Shown here piece by piece: positions 34,532 to 43,302 of a stretch of DNA of 64,000 bases (positions are counted from its first letter, which is position 1; each line of letters opens with the position of its first letter). The DNA comes from Portibacter marinus (GTDB taxonomy: Bacteria > Bacteroidota > Bacteroidia > Chitinophagales > Saprospiraceae): assembly GCF_021533195.1 (NCBI RefSeq), contig NZ_JAJNKB010000001.1:1-64000 (forward strand). Reading direction: 5' to 3'. The position numbers were made by a program, and so were the translations under genes. The notes under the pieces are model-generated. The model worked only from the letters and a program-made list of their open reading frames with translations. It did no database searches and was not told the DNA's origin.

Positions 34532-34998
34532 TTATCCGAATAACACTTATCGTTCTATTGATTTCCTGTATGAAGGACAAATCCAAAATGTTAGCTGATC
34601 AATTGGATGACCAATCTCAAAGTGTGGAGGTAACCAAGATCGAAATTTCTGGAGAAGAAGGAAAGTACACCTTTACCGTAGAACTATCCAGTCCCGATAT
34701 TGGCTGTGATCAATATGCAGATTGGTGGGAAATTATTAATAAGGATGGCGATCTGATTTACAGAAGAAATCTTGGTCATAGTCATGTGAATGAGCAACCC
34801 TTTAGCAGATCAGGTGGCCCAGTCGATGTTTCTGAAAATGACTTTCTATACATCAGAGGTCATATGAACACCACTGGTTATGGCGCTAAAGTGATGAGTG
34901 GAACGATCAAAAATGGAATCAAATCTGACCAACTGAATAAGGATTTTGCTGAAAGTTTAGCTAATACGGAACCTCTTCCACCTGATTGTGCATTCTAA
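34528..34998 (+). CDS. Hypothetical lipoprotein, last gene of the kinase operon
   Basis: A 156-aa protein with a very short lipoprotein signal (IIRITLIVLLISC, Cys about residue 14). The mature part is mostly beta by composition (VTKIEISGEEGKYTFTVEL, YADWWEIINKDG, YIRGHMNTTGYGAKVM). Two further Cys (GCDQYADW and PPDCAF) could form a disulfide. I do not recognise a named family. The ATGA overlap with the preceding DUF1622 gene ties it to the operon. Confidence 0.72.
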   Translation: MIIRITLIVLLISCMKDKSKMLADQLDDQSQSVEVTKIEISGEEGKYTFTVELSSPDIGCDQYADWWEIINKDGDLIYRRNLGHSHVNEQPFSRSGGPVDVSENDFLYIRGHMNTTGYGAKVMSGTIKNGIKSDQLNKDFAESLANTEPLPPDCAF

Positions 34999-35174
34999 AC
35001 ACATTATCGCTGATAGCTCTGCTTTTTTGCAATTTTAGAAAAATATTGAACGTTAAAACACCGTATGTCTTTCAATAGGCATGCTGTTTGACGTATTTAT
35101 AATTCTGTTAATATATATTTAAAGTATCATTAACACAATTTGATTGTACTTTAATGTCTTTAAAATAAAGATCT

Positions 35175-36182
35175 ATGCAAATTCCAGCGACCATACAAGA
35201 ACAAAGAATACAGAGAAGATCTAAAAGATTTTCTGTAGGAGTTCACCTATTGCTATTACTTCTATTGTTTTTACTTTGGAAAATGCCTATTGAAGTTCCC
35301 AATAGAAGCATTGACAAGCAATATGCTGTAGCCGTAAATTTCTCGGATGGTAAGAGTTCCGCTAGTTTTAAAAGTCAATCTACTGCAGGAGCACCGGCAC
35401 CGAAAGATGAGAAATTTCAAAGAGCAGAAGTAACTCCTGAGCCGGAGCAAGAGCCGGAACCGGAACCTGAGGTTGAGCCTGTGCCGGTAGAAGAACCAGA
35501 GCCAGAGACGGAACCGGAACCGGAGCCTGTTGTAGAAACTCCTGAACCCACCAAACCAGTATTCACAAGAATTCTTGATAGAATTAGTGATGTAGTTGCC
35601 GTAGAGGAAGAGCCAATTAAAGTGGAAGACCCTGAACCAGAACCGGTCCCTACACCTTCTAAACCAACTTCTAAGCCTTCTTCGAAACCCACTAAGACAA
35701 ATACAAGTGGTTCTGGAAGCTCGGGCGCTGTCAAAACGTCGGGAAGTGATTCCAAAACAACTTCACCTAATGGAGGACAAACTACTGGAGTAGGTAAATC
35801 TACTTCAGGTGATGGAGCAGGAAATGACGCCAGTGGTGATGATGGTGATAGCGGCATCGGCGACGGTGGAGCTGGCTTAGGTGAATATGATGATTCTGGC
35901 GATGGTGTTTTTGGAAGAAGGGTCACTTATAGAGATCCCAGTATGATCGCAAATGCATCTGGTAAGTCAGGTAGAATTACTTTTAAAGTCTGTATCAATA
36001 GAAGAGGTACGGTGACCTATGTTGAGATCATCAATAACCTGACAACGATTAAGGATAAAACGCTATTGAAACAGGCCTTATCTGCCTTGCAAAAATATAA
36101 GTATGAGCCCGATTTTACTGCGCCTAAAGAACAATGTGGTAGATATACATTGAAAATTGATAACTATCAGGGCATTAATTAA
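35175..36182 (+). CDS. TonB-like energy transducer with Glu-Pro spacer
   Basis: A 335-aa protein. The short N-terminus is followed by a single membrane anchor (about residues 19-37, VGVHLLLLLLLFLLW). The periplasmic spacer is a Pro-Glu-rich stretch (about 80-125, PEPEQEPEPEPEVEP-like) and then a Gly/Ser/Asp-rich stretch (170-245). The C-terminal domain (about 255-335) holds SGRITFKVCINRRGTVTYVEII and a paired Cys in PKEQCGRYTLKI, like the TonB/AgmX-type energy transducers of Bacteroidota. It would pass the proton-motive force to outer-membrane receptors. No exbB or exbD is adjacent. The Glu-Pro repeat creates an artificial open frame on the other strand. Confidence 0.85.
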   Translation: MQIPATIQEQRIQRRSKRFSVGVHLLLLLLLFLLWKMPIEVPNRSIDKQYAVAVNFSDGKSSASFKSQSTAGAPAPKDEKFQRAEVTPEPEQEPEPEPEVEPVPVEEPEPETEPEPEPVVETPEPTKPVFTRILDRISDVVAVEEEPIKVEDPEPEPVPTPSKPTSKPSSKPTKTNTSGSGSSGAVKTSGSDSKTTSPNGGQTTGVGKSTSGDGAGNDASGDDGDSGIGDGGAGLGEYDDSGDGVFGRRVTYRDPSMIANASGKSGRITFKVCINRRGTVTYVEIINNLTTIKDKTLLKQALSALQKYKYEPDFTAPKEQCGRYTLKIDNYQGIN

Positions 36183-36194
36183 TCATCTTGACAC

Positions 36195-37016
36195 TCAACC
36201 ATTTTCAGTGAATCCAGGGTAACAAGTCATACCTCCATCTATAAAAATGGTAGTTCCATTCACATAATCTGACTCATCGGAGGCCAACCATACCGCGAGA
36301 GAACCTACGTCTGAAGGCTGTCCAATTCTTTTATAGGGTATCAGTTCGTTGAGTTTATCCAAAGCTTGTGGAGTTGACCAGGCCTCTTTGTTAATCGGTG
36401 TTTGGATAGCACCCGGAGCGATACTGTTCACCCGAAGTTTCTGCGGTCCATATTCCTGGCAGAGCGATTGCATCAACATGACGATGGCACCTTTTGAAGC
36501 TGCATAGTTAGCATGTCCAGCCCACGGAATGATTTCGTGTACAGAGCTCATATGAATGATTTTACCCAGTGCCTTTGAAACATCCTCTCTAATACCGCGA
36601 CGCAAAAATTCAATAATGGCCTCTTTAGCACATAAAAACTGTCCGGTAAGATTGACATCAATCACTCTTTGCCAGTCTTCCAGGGACATTTCATGAAACT
36701 TCCTATCTATTTGGATGCCTGCATTGGCTACCAGTATATCGACAGTCCCAAATCGAGAAATCGCCTCGCTGAAAAGATTTTTGACATCTTCTTCTTTACT
36801 TACATCCGCTTGAACAGCTATGGCATCACCACTTCTTTCATCATTCATGAATTGCTCAACCATCTCATCAGCGGTTTCACTATCCTTGTAATAATTGACC
36901 ACAACATTAGCTCCGTCAACTGCTAGTGCTTCACACACAGCTTTTCCAATTCCTGAGCTTCCTCCAGTGACGATGGCTGTCTGACCTTTTAATCTTTCGT
37001 TCGGCTTCTGATACAT
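36195..37016 (-). CDS. SDR family oxidoreductase, glucose 1-dehydrogenase-like
   Basis: A 273-aa classical SDR. It has the nucleotide loop TGGSSGIGKAV (about residues 17-24), VANAG, catalytic Ser in IIHMSSVHEIIPW, and YAASKGA. The tail DGGMTCYPGF is the C-terminal hallmark of Bacillus-type glucose 1-dehydrogenases. The VVNYYKD segment after the second strand lacks an acidic residue at its tip, fitting dual NAD/NADP use. It lies 52 bases downstream of the amidase gene in the long minus-strand run. Substrate inferred only. Confidence 0.87.
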   Translation of the reverse strand: MYQKPNERLKGQTAIVTGGSSGIGKAVCEALAVDGANVVVNYYKDSETADEMVEQFMNDERSGDAIAVQADVSKEEDVKNLFSEAISRFGTVDILVANAGIQIDRKFHEMSLEDWQRVIDVNLTGQFLCAKEAIIEFLRRGIREDVSKALGKIIHMSSVHEIIPWAGHANYAASKGAIVMLMQSLCQEYGPQKLRVNSIAPGAIQTPINKEAWSTPQALDKLNELIPYKRIGQPSDVGSLAVWLASDESDYVNGTTIFIDGGMTCYPGFTENG

Positions 37017-37068
37017 TTTTTCCTTTATTTACTCTACCCCATCAGATATGTTTGGTCAATGCATGAAA

Positions 37069-38715
37069 TTACTCCATATTATCAGGAGGCCTACGCATGG
37101 GAACTGCACTTTCTATAGCATAACCAATCTGTAGTAAAGCTTCTTCTGACAACGTAGTCCCAATTAATGTCAAATTCATCGGCTCTCCTTCATCCGTAAA
37201 TCCCATCGGTATGGTGAGTGCAGGATAATGAGCCAAAGCTGCCCTTCCTGCATCATAATTATTGACTGAGGCCACTACATCCAGATTAAATGCATCAATA
37301 GGTTCGTCGAAATAAGATCTTGCATTCTTTCTCCCATTATCAATGATTTCAACTAATTGCTCCAGTGTCACGGTGTCTTGTAGAATACCCTCAAATAGTT
37401 GTTGACCATAAGGTGCTCTGATTTCCATGTCCTTTTCATTAAATGCGATGACGTCGGCTATATTTCTGATTTTAACCTTTTCACCGGCATATGTTTCAAG
37501 ATAAGCGGGTAAGTCTTTTTTCATGTCAATGTTAAGAATGGAAAGGAATCCGTCCAGTTGGACATCTTTAGGATCAAAACCATAAATTTCTACACCACGC
37601 TTGGTCAATCCTACCATCATCTCTGCATATAGAGGTACTTCATCCATATACTTTTTATTAGCTCCCAAACGCAAACCTTCTAAAGGAAAAGCATCCAGAT
37701 CAGAGCTATAATCTTTCATTTCCATACTTATCCTGGTCCATGGATCGGCATTGTCTTTTCCAACCATGGCAGACAGTAAGATGGCATTATCCGTCACGTT
37801 TCTGGTCATTGGCCCTGGTGTATCTAATGTACTGGAAATCGGAACAATTCCCGATCTGCTTAACAAACCAACAGTAGGTTTGAGTCCCACCACCGAATTC
37901 TTGCTGGACGGCGAAAGGATAGAACCTGAAGTTTCAGTTCCTACTGCTCCTACGGCGTAATTTGCCGCCATTGATGTACCGCTGCCTGCGCTTGAGCCTC
38001 CAGTTTCAAACACTGTTCTTCCATAGGGATTAAGCGTTTGACCTCCTACTGCACTGTAACCAACAGGACAACCGGAGCAAAAGAAATATGCCCATTCACT
38101 GAGATTAACCTTTCCTAATATGATGGCTCCTTTTTCCTTTAAGCGTTCGACGATAAAAGCATCATCCGTTTCATTTTCTGCCAGTGCTACAGCACCAGCG
38201 GTCGTTTTCATTCCAGCAGTGTTAATATTATCTTTTAACAAGATGGGCATTCCAAAAATAGGATGATGACTTTCAGTAGTGTTTTCATCTTTTTTAACGG
38301 CTTCTTCAACAGCGTTTTCATTGATCGAAATGATGGTATGAAGCGAGGTGTTTGGATCAAATTCATATTTGTTAATTCGATACAAATACCATTGTACTAA
38401 TGTTTTATAAGTAAGACTTCCTTTTTCTATACTAGACTGTATAGACGGGATGTCTTGCTCGAAAATGTATGGTTTAAGTCGGACATAATCCTGTTCATTA
38501 AAATCTTTAATTTGCTTCAGAATGTTTTTTTGTAATGCTTTCTTATCCAGGACCTTGGATTGGACCAGCTTGTAACGCATTCTGCTATTTTCGTGATCAG
38601 CATTTTTTGCAATGATTTTGGCTTCATCATATTCCGGGTAGGAAGCAGTGATTTTCCTGGAAGATTGACAACTGAGGACAAACAAAATCGTGAGAAAGGA
38701 ATAGACTAATTTCAC
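37069..38715 (-). CDS. Amidase signature family lipoprotein
   Basis: A 548-aa protein with a lipoprotein signal (FLTILFVLSCQSS). The amidase signature domain spans about residues 110-540. The catalytic Lys is in GMPILLKDNINTAGM. The Gly/Ser-rich segment GGSSAGSGTSMAANYAVGAVG leads to the cis-Ser and the nucleophilic Ser in TETSGSILSPSS. PGPMTRNVTDNAILLSAMVG and the late ALTIPMGFTDEGEP are typical. Such enzymes hydrolyse amides, and envelope-anchored forms are common in Bacteroidota; the substrate is not known. It follows the TPR kinase at 39 bases on the same strand. Confidence 0.9.
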   Translation of the reverse strand: MKLVYSFLTILFVLSCQSSRKITASYPEYDEAKIIAKNADHENSRMRYKLVQSKVLDKKALQKNILKQIKDFNEQDYVRLKPYIFEQDIPSIQSSIEKGSLTYKTLVQWYLYRINKYEFDPNTSLHTIISINENAVEEAVKKDENTTESHHPIFGMPILLKDNINTAGMKTTAGAVALAENETDDAFIVERLKEKGAIILGKVNLSEWAYFFCSGCPVGYSAVGGQTLNPYGRTVFETGGSSAGSGTSMAANYAVGAVGTETSGSILSPSSKNSVVGLKPTVGLLSRSGIVPISSTLDTPGPMTRNVTDNAILLSAMVGKDNADPWTRISMEMKDYSSDLDAFPLEGLRLGANKKYMDEVPLYAEMMVGLTKRGVEIYGFDPKDVQLDGFLSILNIDMKKDLPAYLETYAGEKVKIRNIADVIAFNEKDMEIRAPYGQQLFEGILQDTVTLEQLVEIIDNGRKNARSYFDEPIDAFNLDVVASVNNYDAGRAALAHYPALTIPMGFTDEGEPMNLTLIGTTLSEEALLQIGYAIESAVPMRRPPDNME

Positions 38716-38754
38716 TTTTAATATTTTTTGTGAAAATAGTAAATATCTGAATGC

Positions 38755-40674
38755 CTATGCCATTTCATATTTTCGCAAGCGAATTTGAATATTCGTTCCA
38801 TTTTCTGAAGTCATCTCAATGTCTCCATCAAGTTGCCGGCTTAAGGCCTTAATCAATTTCGTTCCGAAGGATTTTTTTCCGTTAATGAGATCGGCATCAA
38901 ATCCCACACCATCATCTGCTACCTCCAACAGTAAACCCTCAGGCTCCTGGTGTAATTTAATTTTGAGTGTTCCGCTCTCACCGTTAGGAAAGGCATATTT
39001 CAGACTGTTCGTAATCAGCTCATTGATGATTAATCCTAGAGGTATGATGGTGTCCACATCCAGATCCAGGTCTTCAATATCCATATCTAGTTTTACTCTA
39101 TCTGGATTGATGTTGTAGGTATTGAATAACTCCTTCGCAAGATCATCAAGATAGGAACTGACATTGACGCCCTTGAGATTCTGCTTTTGATACAAATCTT
39201 GATGTATCAAAGCCATTGAACGAACACGTGCCTTGCCATCTTCAATTGCTCCGGCGACTGATGGATCACTGATGTTCTTCGATTGCATGGAAAGCAAGCT
39301 GGAAACCAATTGTAAATTATTTTTGACACGATGATGAATTTCTTTAATCAACAGTTCTTTATCATTTAATGCCTGCGAAAGCTTCGTTTTCTGACTATTG
39401 ACTTTCTTCAAAACTCTATAGAGCAAAAATGAAAGTAATGAAATCAACAAGAGACCTATAGCTCCAATTGCAATGGTCCTATTTTTCTGGCTAAGCAATC
39501 GATCCGAAGCTTCTTTTTGTGCGTTGAGAAGCGCGATTTGATTGTCTTGCTCAACCCTATTGAATTTGGCATCGTTTAAAGCGATTTCTTCCAGGTGATC
39601 CCGATTATAAATGGAATCACTGACTGATTTGTACTCTTGGTGATGTAATAGTGCTTTCTCGAAGTCTCCAATTTTTTCATATGCCTTCGCCAAAATATCA
39701 TGGGCAGATTGTTGATGCGTCAGTGATTGTTGCTGCTCTTTGTTATCGAATATTCGCTCTGCTTGTGATATCGCTTCTCTTGGTCTGTCTAGCTTTAGAT
39801 ACGTATTAGCAAGGCTCACTCTTGACTCATCAATATTATAATGGCTCTGTTCTCCCTCCCTTATTTTTAAGGCCGTTTTGAAACTTTCCAATGCTTCCTC
39901 ATATCTTTCCTGCTCAGCATATAAATATCCCATGAAGTCATGATGGAAACCAAGGCCCCAATTGGTTCCTAGAATCGTATCATATTTTCCCTGCAATTTC
40001 AGATTGCGCTCCGCCTCTTCATACTTCTTTTGTTCTATCAAGATCAAAGCGGTATTGGCATGTACATTGGCCATCCCATTCGTATCTTTTGCCTCTGTGT
40101 AGGCCTCCAGAGCCATTGCATATCTTTCCAGTGCCTTTTCCTCCTGATCCATATTAGAATAAAAACTAGCTAAAGCATTATTGGCACCTGCAATGTCCGA
40201 CAAATCACCCTTGGCAGTGTAATACTCATGAGATTTTAGCAGGTAGTCCTGAGCAAGCGTCATATTACCATTGAATAGATTGATGATCCCGATCTGCCCT
40301 GCAGAAACAGCCATCTGAAGAGTATCTCTGTTTCGATGGTGGTAATCGAAATGTTGCTGGTAGAAATCAAGTGCATTCACATAATTTCCAACAGCTCTCT
40401 GTGTCTTTCCCTGATATCGCACCACTTCCATATAGGAGGAGGAGTCTTTATTAACGGATGGCAAAAGCAGTAAACTGTCAATTATCGTCATTGAATAGCC
40501 GGCATCTGACCAGGAATATTCCTTTAAAAGTTGCCACATGGCTTCTTCTTTATCCGACAACTCAATCTGGGATGATGCAACAACAGCTTTCAAGCTATCA
40601 TAGTCTTGTGCCACTAGGAGTTCGGTCGAAATGAACAGCAGCAATATGACGTTGTAGATATAGAAGTACTTCAT
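38755..40674 (-). CDS. TPR-containing sensor histidine kinase (HisKA_2 type)
   Basis: A 639-aa kinase with a signal sequence or anchor (IYNVILLLFISTELLVA). About seven tetratricopeptide repeats follow (residues 60-385, for example YNVDESRVSLANTYLKLDRPREAISQAE-like units). Then come a coiled coil, a membrane helix (about 400-420, IAIGAIGLLLISLLSFLLYR) and a kinase core. The phospho-accepting His lies in IKEIHHRVKNNLQLVSSLLS (HisKA_2), and the ATPase has NSLKYAF and DDGVGFD motifs. Kinases of this type phosphorylate DNA-binding or stand-alone regulators; none is adjacent. The upstream 65-aa gene overlaps it by ATGA. Confidence 0.9.
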   Translation of the reverse strand: MKYFYIYNVILLLFISTELLVAQDYDSLKAVVASSQIELSDKEEAMWQLLKEYSWSDAGYSMTIIDSLLLLPSVNKDSSSYMEVVRYQGKTQRAVGNYVNALDFYQQHFDYHHRNRDTLQMAVSAGQIGIINLFNGNMTLAQDYLLKSHEYYTAKGDLSDIAGANNALASFYSNMDQEEKALERYAMALEAYTEAKDTNGMANVHANTALILIEQKKYEEAERNLKLQGKYDTILGTNWGLGFHHDFMGYLYAEQERYEEALESFKTALKIREGEQSHYNIDESRVSLANTYLKLDRPREAISQAERIFDNKEQQQSLTHQQSAHDILAKAYEKIGDFEKALLHHQEYKSVSDSIYNRDHLEEIALNDAKFNRVEQDNQIALLNAQKEASDRLLSQKNRTIAIGAIGLLLISLLSFLLYRVLKKVNSQKTKLSQALNDKELLIKEIHHRVKNNLQLVSSLLSMQSKNISDPSVAGAIEDGKARVRSMALIHQDLYQKQNLKGVNVSSYLDDLAKELFNTYNINPDRVKLDMDIEDLDLDVDTIIPLGLIINELITNSLKYAFPNGESGTLKIKLHQEPEGLLLEVADDGVGFDADLINGKKSFGTKLIKALSRQLDGDIEMTSENGTNIQIRLRKYEMA

Positions 40675-40868
40675 TTCCTCAGAAATTTAAGAAAAAATAA
40701 TTCATTTACTAGCAGCTTCTTTACAGACTTCTCTTCTGTAAGCGTTCCTTCCTTCAATTGCTGATCAATAATCGGGTATTTCAGACCGAAATCATGACGA
40801 TGTTGCTCTATTTTATCAATAGTATAAAACAAACCTTTTTGTAGGTCTCGGAGATCACGATCCATCAA
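40671..40868 (-). CDS. Small protein (65 aa) coupled to the TPR kinase
   Basis: A 65-aa helical protein, not recognised. It has no signal or membrane segment, and mixes acidic and basic residues with a Leu-rich tail (VNELFFLKFLRK). Its stop overlaps the kinase start codon (ATGA), an arrangement that makes chance unlikely. A long charged helix pair could make it a regulatory or adaptor peptide for the kinase, which is inference. The alternative is a leader peptide that sets kinase translation. The gap to the M14 gene upstream is 66 bases. Confidence 0.6.
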   Translation of the reverse strand: MMDRDLRDLQKGLFYTIDKIEQHRHDFGLKYPIIDQQLKEGTLTEEKSVKKLLVNELFFLKFLRK

Positions 40869-40934
40869 GGCAAGGTAATGGAATGATTATTTGTTATGTT
40901 CACCCTCCTGGGTGATATTGAGTACGAAGATTCT

Positions 40935-43256
40935 CTAAATTTTAAAAAACTTGGATTGAAGAATTTGACCGTCCGTTTGTTTGACTCTAGCAAAATATAT
41001 CCCAGGATTGAGATGGGCCACTCGTATTCTATGTGTCCGATGGCTAGAGACCACACGCCCTAAGCCATCATAGATAACAACTTCCGCTACATTCCCGCTA
41101 GCTTTCACTTCTAGAATATCAATGGCGGGATTAGGTAAGATGAGCACTTGAGCATATTTGGAAGCTGTTTCGAATACACTGGATGAGGTATCCTGATTTA
41201 AAACCCTGACGAAAACATCATCAATGTATATCCCATCCTGATGCTGAAAGTCATCAGCAGTCATAGTAAACTTGATCCAGATAGCATTTCCAATATATGA
41301 TGATATGTCGATGGTTTCAGTTACCCATTCTTCTATGGTACCTTCGTACACTGGCTCTTCATTTTTCTGAAATATCGTTCCTCTTTCTGAGTATGTTCCA
41401 CATAAAGCTTCGTAATCTACACCATTGGTTGAGATCAACACTTGAGCATAGTCAAAGTCTTCCTCAATATCCCAGATGGCTTCGAATTCCAGGACCGCTG
41501 CATCATAGTTTATTAATGGCAAGGAGTCAATCATAACAAGTTCTGTAGTGGTAGCCGCTGGGTATCTTCCTTCTGGACTATCCGTTATACTTGATGGTCC
41601 TGATACATATACCTCTTCACTTATTCCCCATTCCTCCGAATTCCATTGCTCTAAATCCACACCTGGATCGGCAAAGATTTCTTCAAGATGAACTGGAGTG
41701 AATAATTCAAAAGTGTCTGATATTGCATATCCTTTATGCACTCGATGCAATACGTATTGAAGTGGTTTTTCGGAAGTGATTAGATCTTCGTCTATTGAAT
41801 AAGAAAAAAACAAAGTATCCGATTCCAAATGCTCCATTTCTTGCTCAAATGAAATATCATCAAAAACCAGAGCGTCATCAAGACTTTCAACTCTGACTTT
41901 AATTTCACCCGATTGCAAACCGTATTTAGCAATTCTAAATTTAATTTCATCTGCACTTCTCCTCAGCCTAGTTGGTAGTGTATAATCATGCAGGATCAGT
42001 GCCGAAACTAAATTTTGCTTAAGAGCAGATTTATTAAGATGGTCGATTTTAGCAATGGGTGGCCAAAATCCAAAATCGCTGCTTCCCACCTCAGGTGTCA
42101 CAGCCAGTATATCGAGGTGGCCATACATCCAGTCATCAGCATCACCATTTACTTTATAGCCTACGGTTTCAATTCCCGTGCCGGCCAGAAAATCGTTTTC
42201 GCTGGTCATCGCTTTGCTGATTCCTTTAAAAGTTAAATCATCTGTTGTCGCCTCATTATTATAACCCCAAGGATAAATCAAGAGGTTACCATAAGTATGA
42301 TAATTAAGTACAACTTTAAAGTCATGATCCAGGCAAAGTTGGCTAACCGCCCTGGTCTCGGGTTCAGAAAATGGTGCAGGCCCTCTGTAAGTATTGCTAT
42401 TGGGATTATCAGATGACCCTTCATCATCATAAGCCCATTCGTATCCATAATTTCTATTCAAATCCACACCTGCCACTAAGCCATTGACCTCTGATCTGTT
42501 TTTACGCCAGAGGCCGCCTCCGCTAGGATGTGTTTCCTGGTTGTAAACATAGCCATCAGGATTGACGCAAGGTATAAAATATAATTCCGTATGGTCGACG
42601 ATAAATCTTATCAGTTCATCCTGCTCGTAGTTCTCCAGCAAATACCACATAAAAAAGAGCATCTGTGAAAGACTGTTGGGCTCTCTGGCATGATGAAGTG
42701 CCGTATACAATATTTCAGGCTTGCCCACTCCTTCTCTATTGAGATTACTACCAATAGTCATGTAGTATATCGGTCTGTTTTCAAAGGTTTTTATGGAGTC
42801 AATCGGCTGTCTTTTAGATATCAAATCGGGAAATCGGCTGTGCATACTATCCAGAACAACAAGGAGTTCTTCATAAGTATGGTAACCTCCCATTGATCCA
42901 TAAGTATAGTTTTCCGGGGTTTTATAGGAGTAGATTAATTCATTGCAGTGTTCAGATCTGGTTCGGACTTGCAGTTCACTTTCTTTATTCTGAGATACGT
43001 AATATGACTGAACATCTGAGATTAATATTTCGAAATTTAATCCGGCCTCTGATACCAGATCTAATTCACTATCAGATAGATCATTGACGAAAAACTTTCC
43101 TTTTTTTAACAATCCATGATCGGTTTCTATGCCTAATTGCCTTAATTTTTGAATATCGCTTCCTTCCAGATCGACCTTTACACGATGAAACATTTCTTGT
43201 CCAGAAAGCCCATTGGCACACCACAAAACCACCAGAAACACATTAAGGAATTTCAT
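40935..43256 (-). CDS. Secreted M14 zinc carboxypeptidase with type IX sorting domain
   Basis: A 773-aa exported enzyme (signal KFLNVFLVVLWCANGLSG). The N-terminal propeptide-like region is followed by the M14 catalytic domain (about residues 115-415). Zinc ligands are His and Glu in ALHHAREPNS and His in LNYHTYGNLL; the catalytic Glu is in TPEVGSSDFG, and DLNRNYGYEW is also typical. A beta-sandwich, MAM-like domain follows (about 525-680). The C-terminal type A sorting domain (about 695-773, ILPNPAIDILEVKASG to GIYFARVKQ) targets it through the type IX system. It probably degrades external protein, and it sits next to a TonB-dependent receptor in the same run. Confidence 0.93.
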   Translation of the reverse strand: MKFLNVFLVVLWCANGLSGQEMFHRVKVDLEGSDIQKLRQLGIETDHGLLKKGKFFVNDLSDSELDLVSEAGLNFEILISDVQSYYVSQNKESELQVRTRSEHCNELIYSYKTPENYTYGSMGGYHTYEELLVVLDSMHSRFPDLISKRQPIDSIKTFENRPIYYMTIGSNLNREGVGKPEILYTALHHAREPNSLSQMLFFMWYLLENYEQDELIRFIVDHTELYFIPCVNPDGYVYNQETHPSGGGLWRKNRSEVNGLVAGVDLNRNYGYEWAYDDEGSSDNPNSNTYRGPAPFSEPETRAVSQLCLDHDFKVVLNYHTYGNLLIYPWGYNNEATTDDLTFKGISKAMTSENDFLAGTGIETVGYKVNGDADDWMYGHLDILAVTPEVGSSDFGFWPPIAKIDHLNKSALKQNLVSALILHDYTLPTRLRRSADEIKFRIAKYGLQSGEIKVRVESLDDALVFDDISFEQEMEHLESDTLFFSYSIDEDLITSEKPLQYVLHRVHKGYAISDTFELFTPVHLEEIFADPGVDLEQWNSEEWGISEEVYVSGPSSITDSPEGRYPAATTTELVMIDSLPLINYDAAVLEFEAIWDIEEDFDYAQVLISTNGVDYEALCGTYSERGTIFQKNEEPVYEGTIEEWVTETIDISSYIGNAIWIKFTMTADDFQHQDGIYIDDVFVRVLNQDTSSSVFETASKYAQVLILPNPAIDILEVKASGNVAEVVIYDGLGRVVSSHRTHRIRVAHLNPGIYFARVKQTDGQILQSKFFKI

Positions 43257-43302
43257 AAAGTAAAGTTAAGTCGCGAAAATAATAATAATCCTAATATTCA
43301 GA

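Noticed and set aside
35417-35926. Long minus-strand open frame (169 codons, Ser/Pro/Gly-rich)
   Set aside because: It is the antisense reading of the Glu-Pro and Gly/Ser spacer of the TonB-like gene. Its composition mirrors that repeat, and it has no start signals or recognisable domain.
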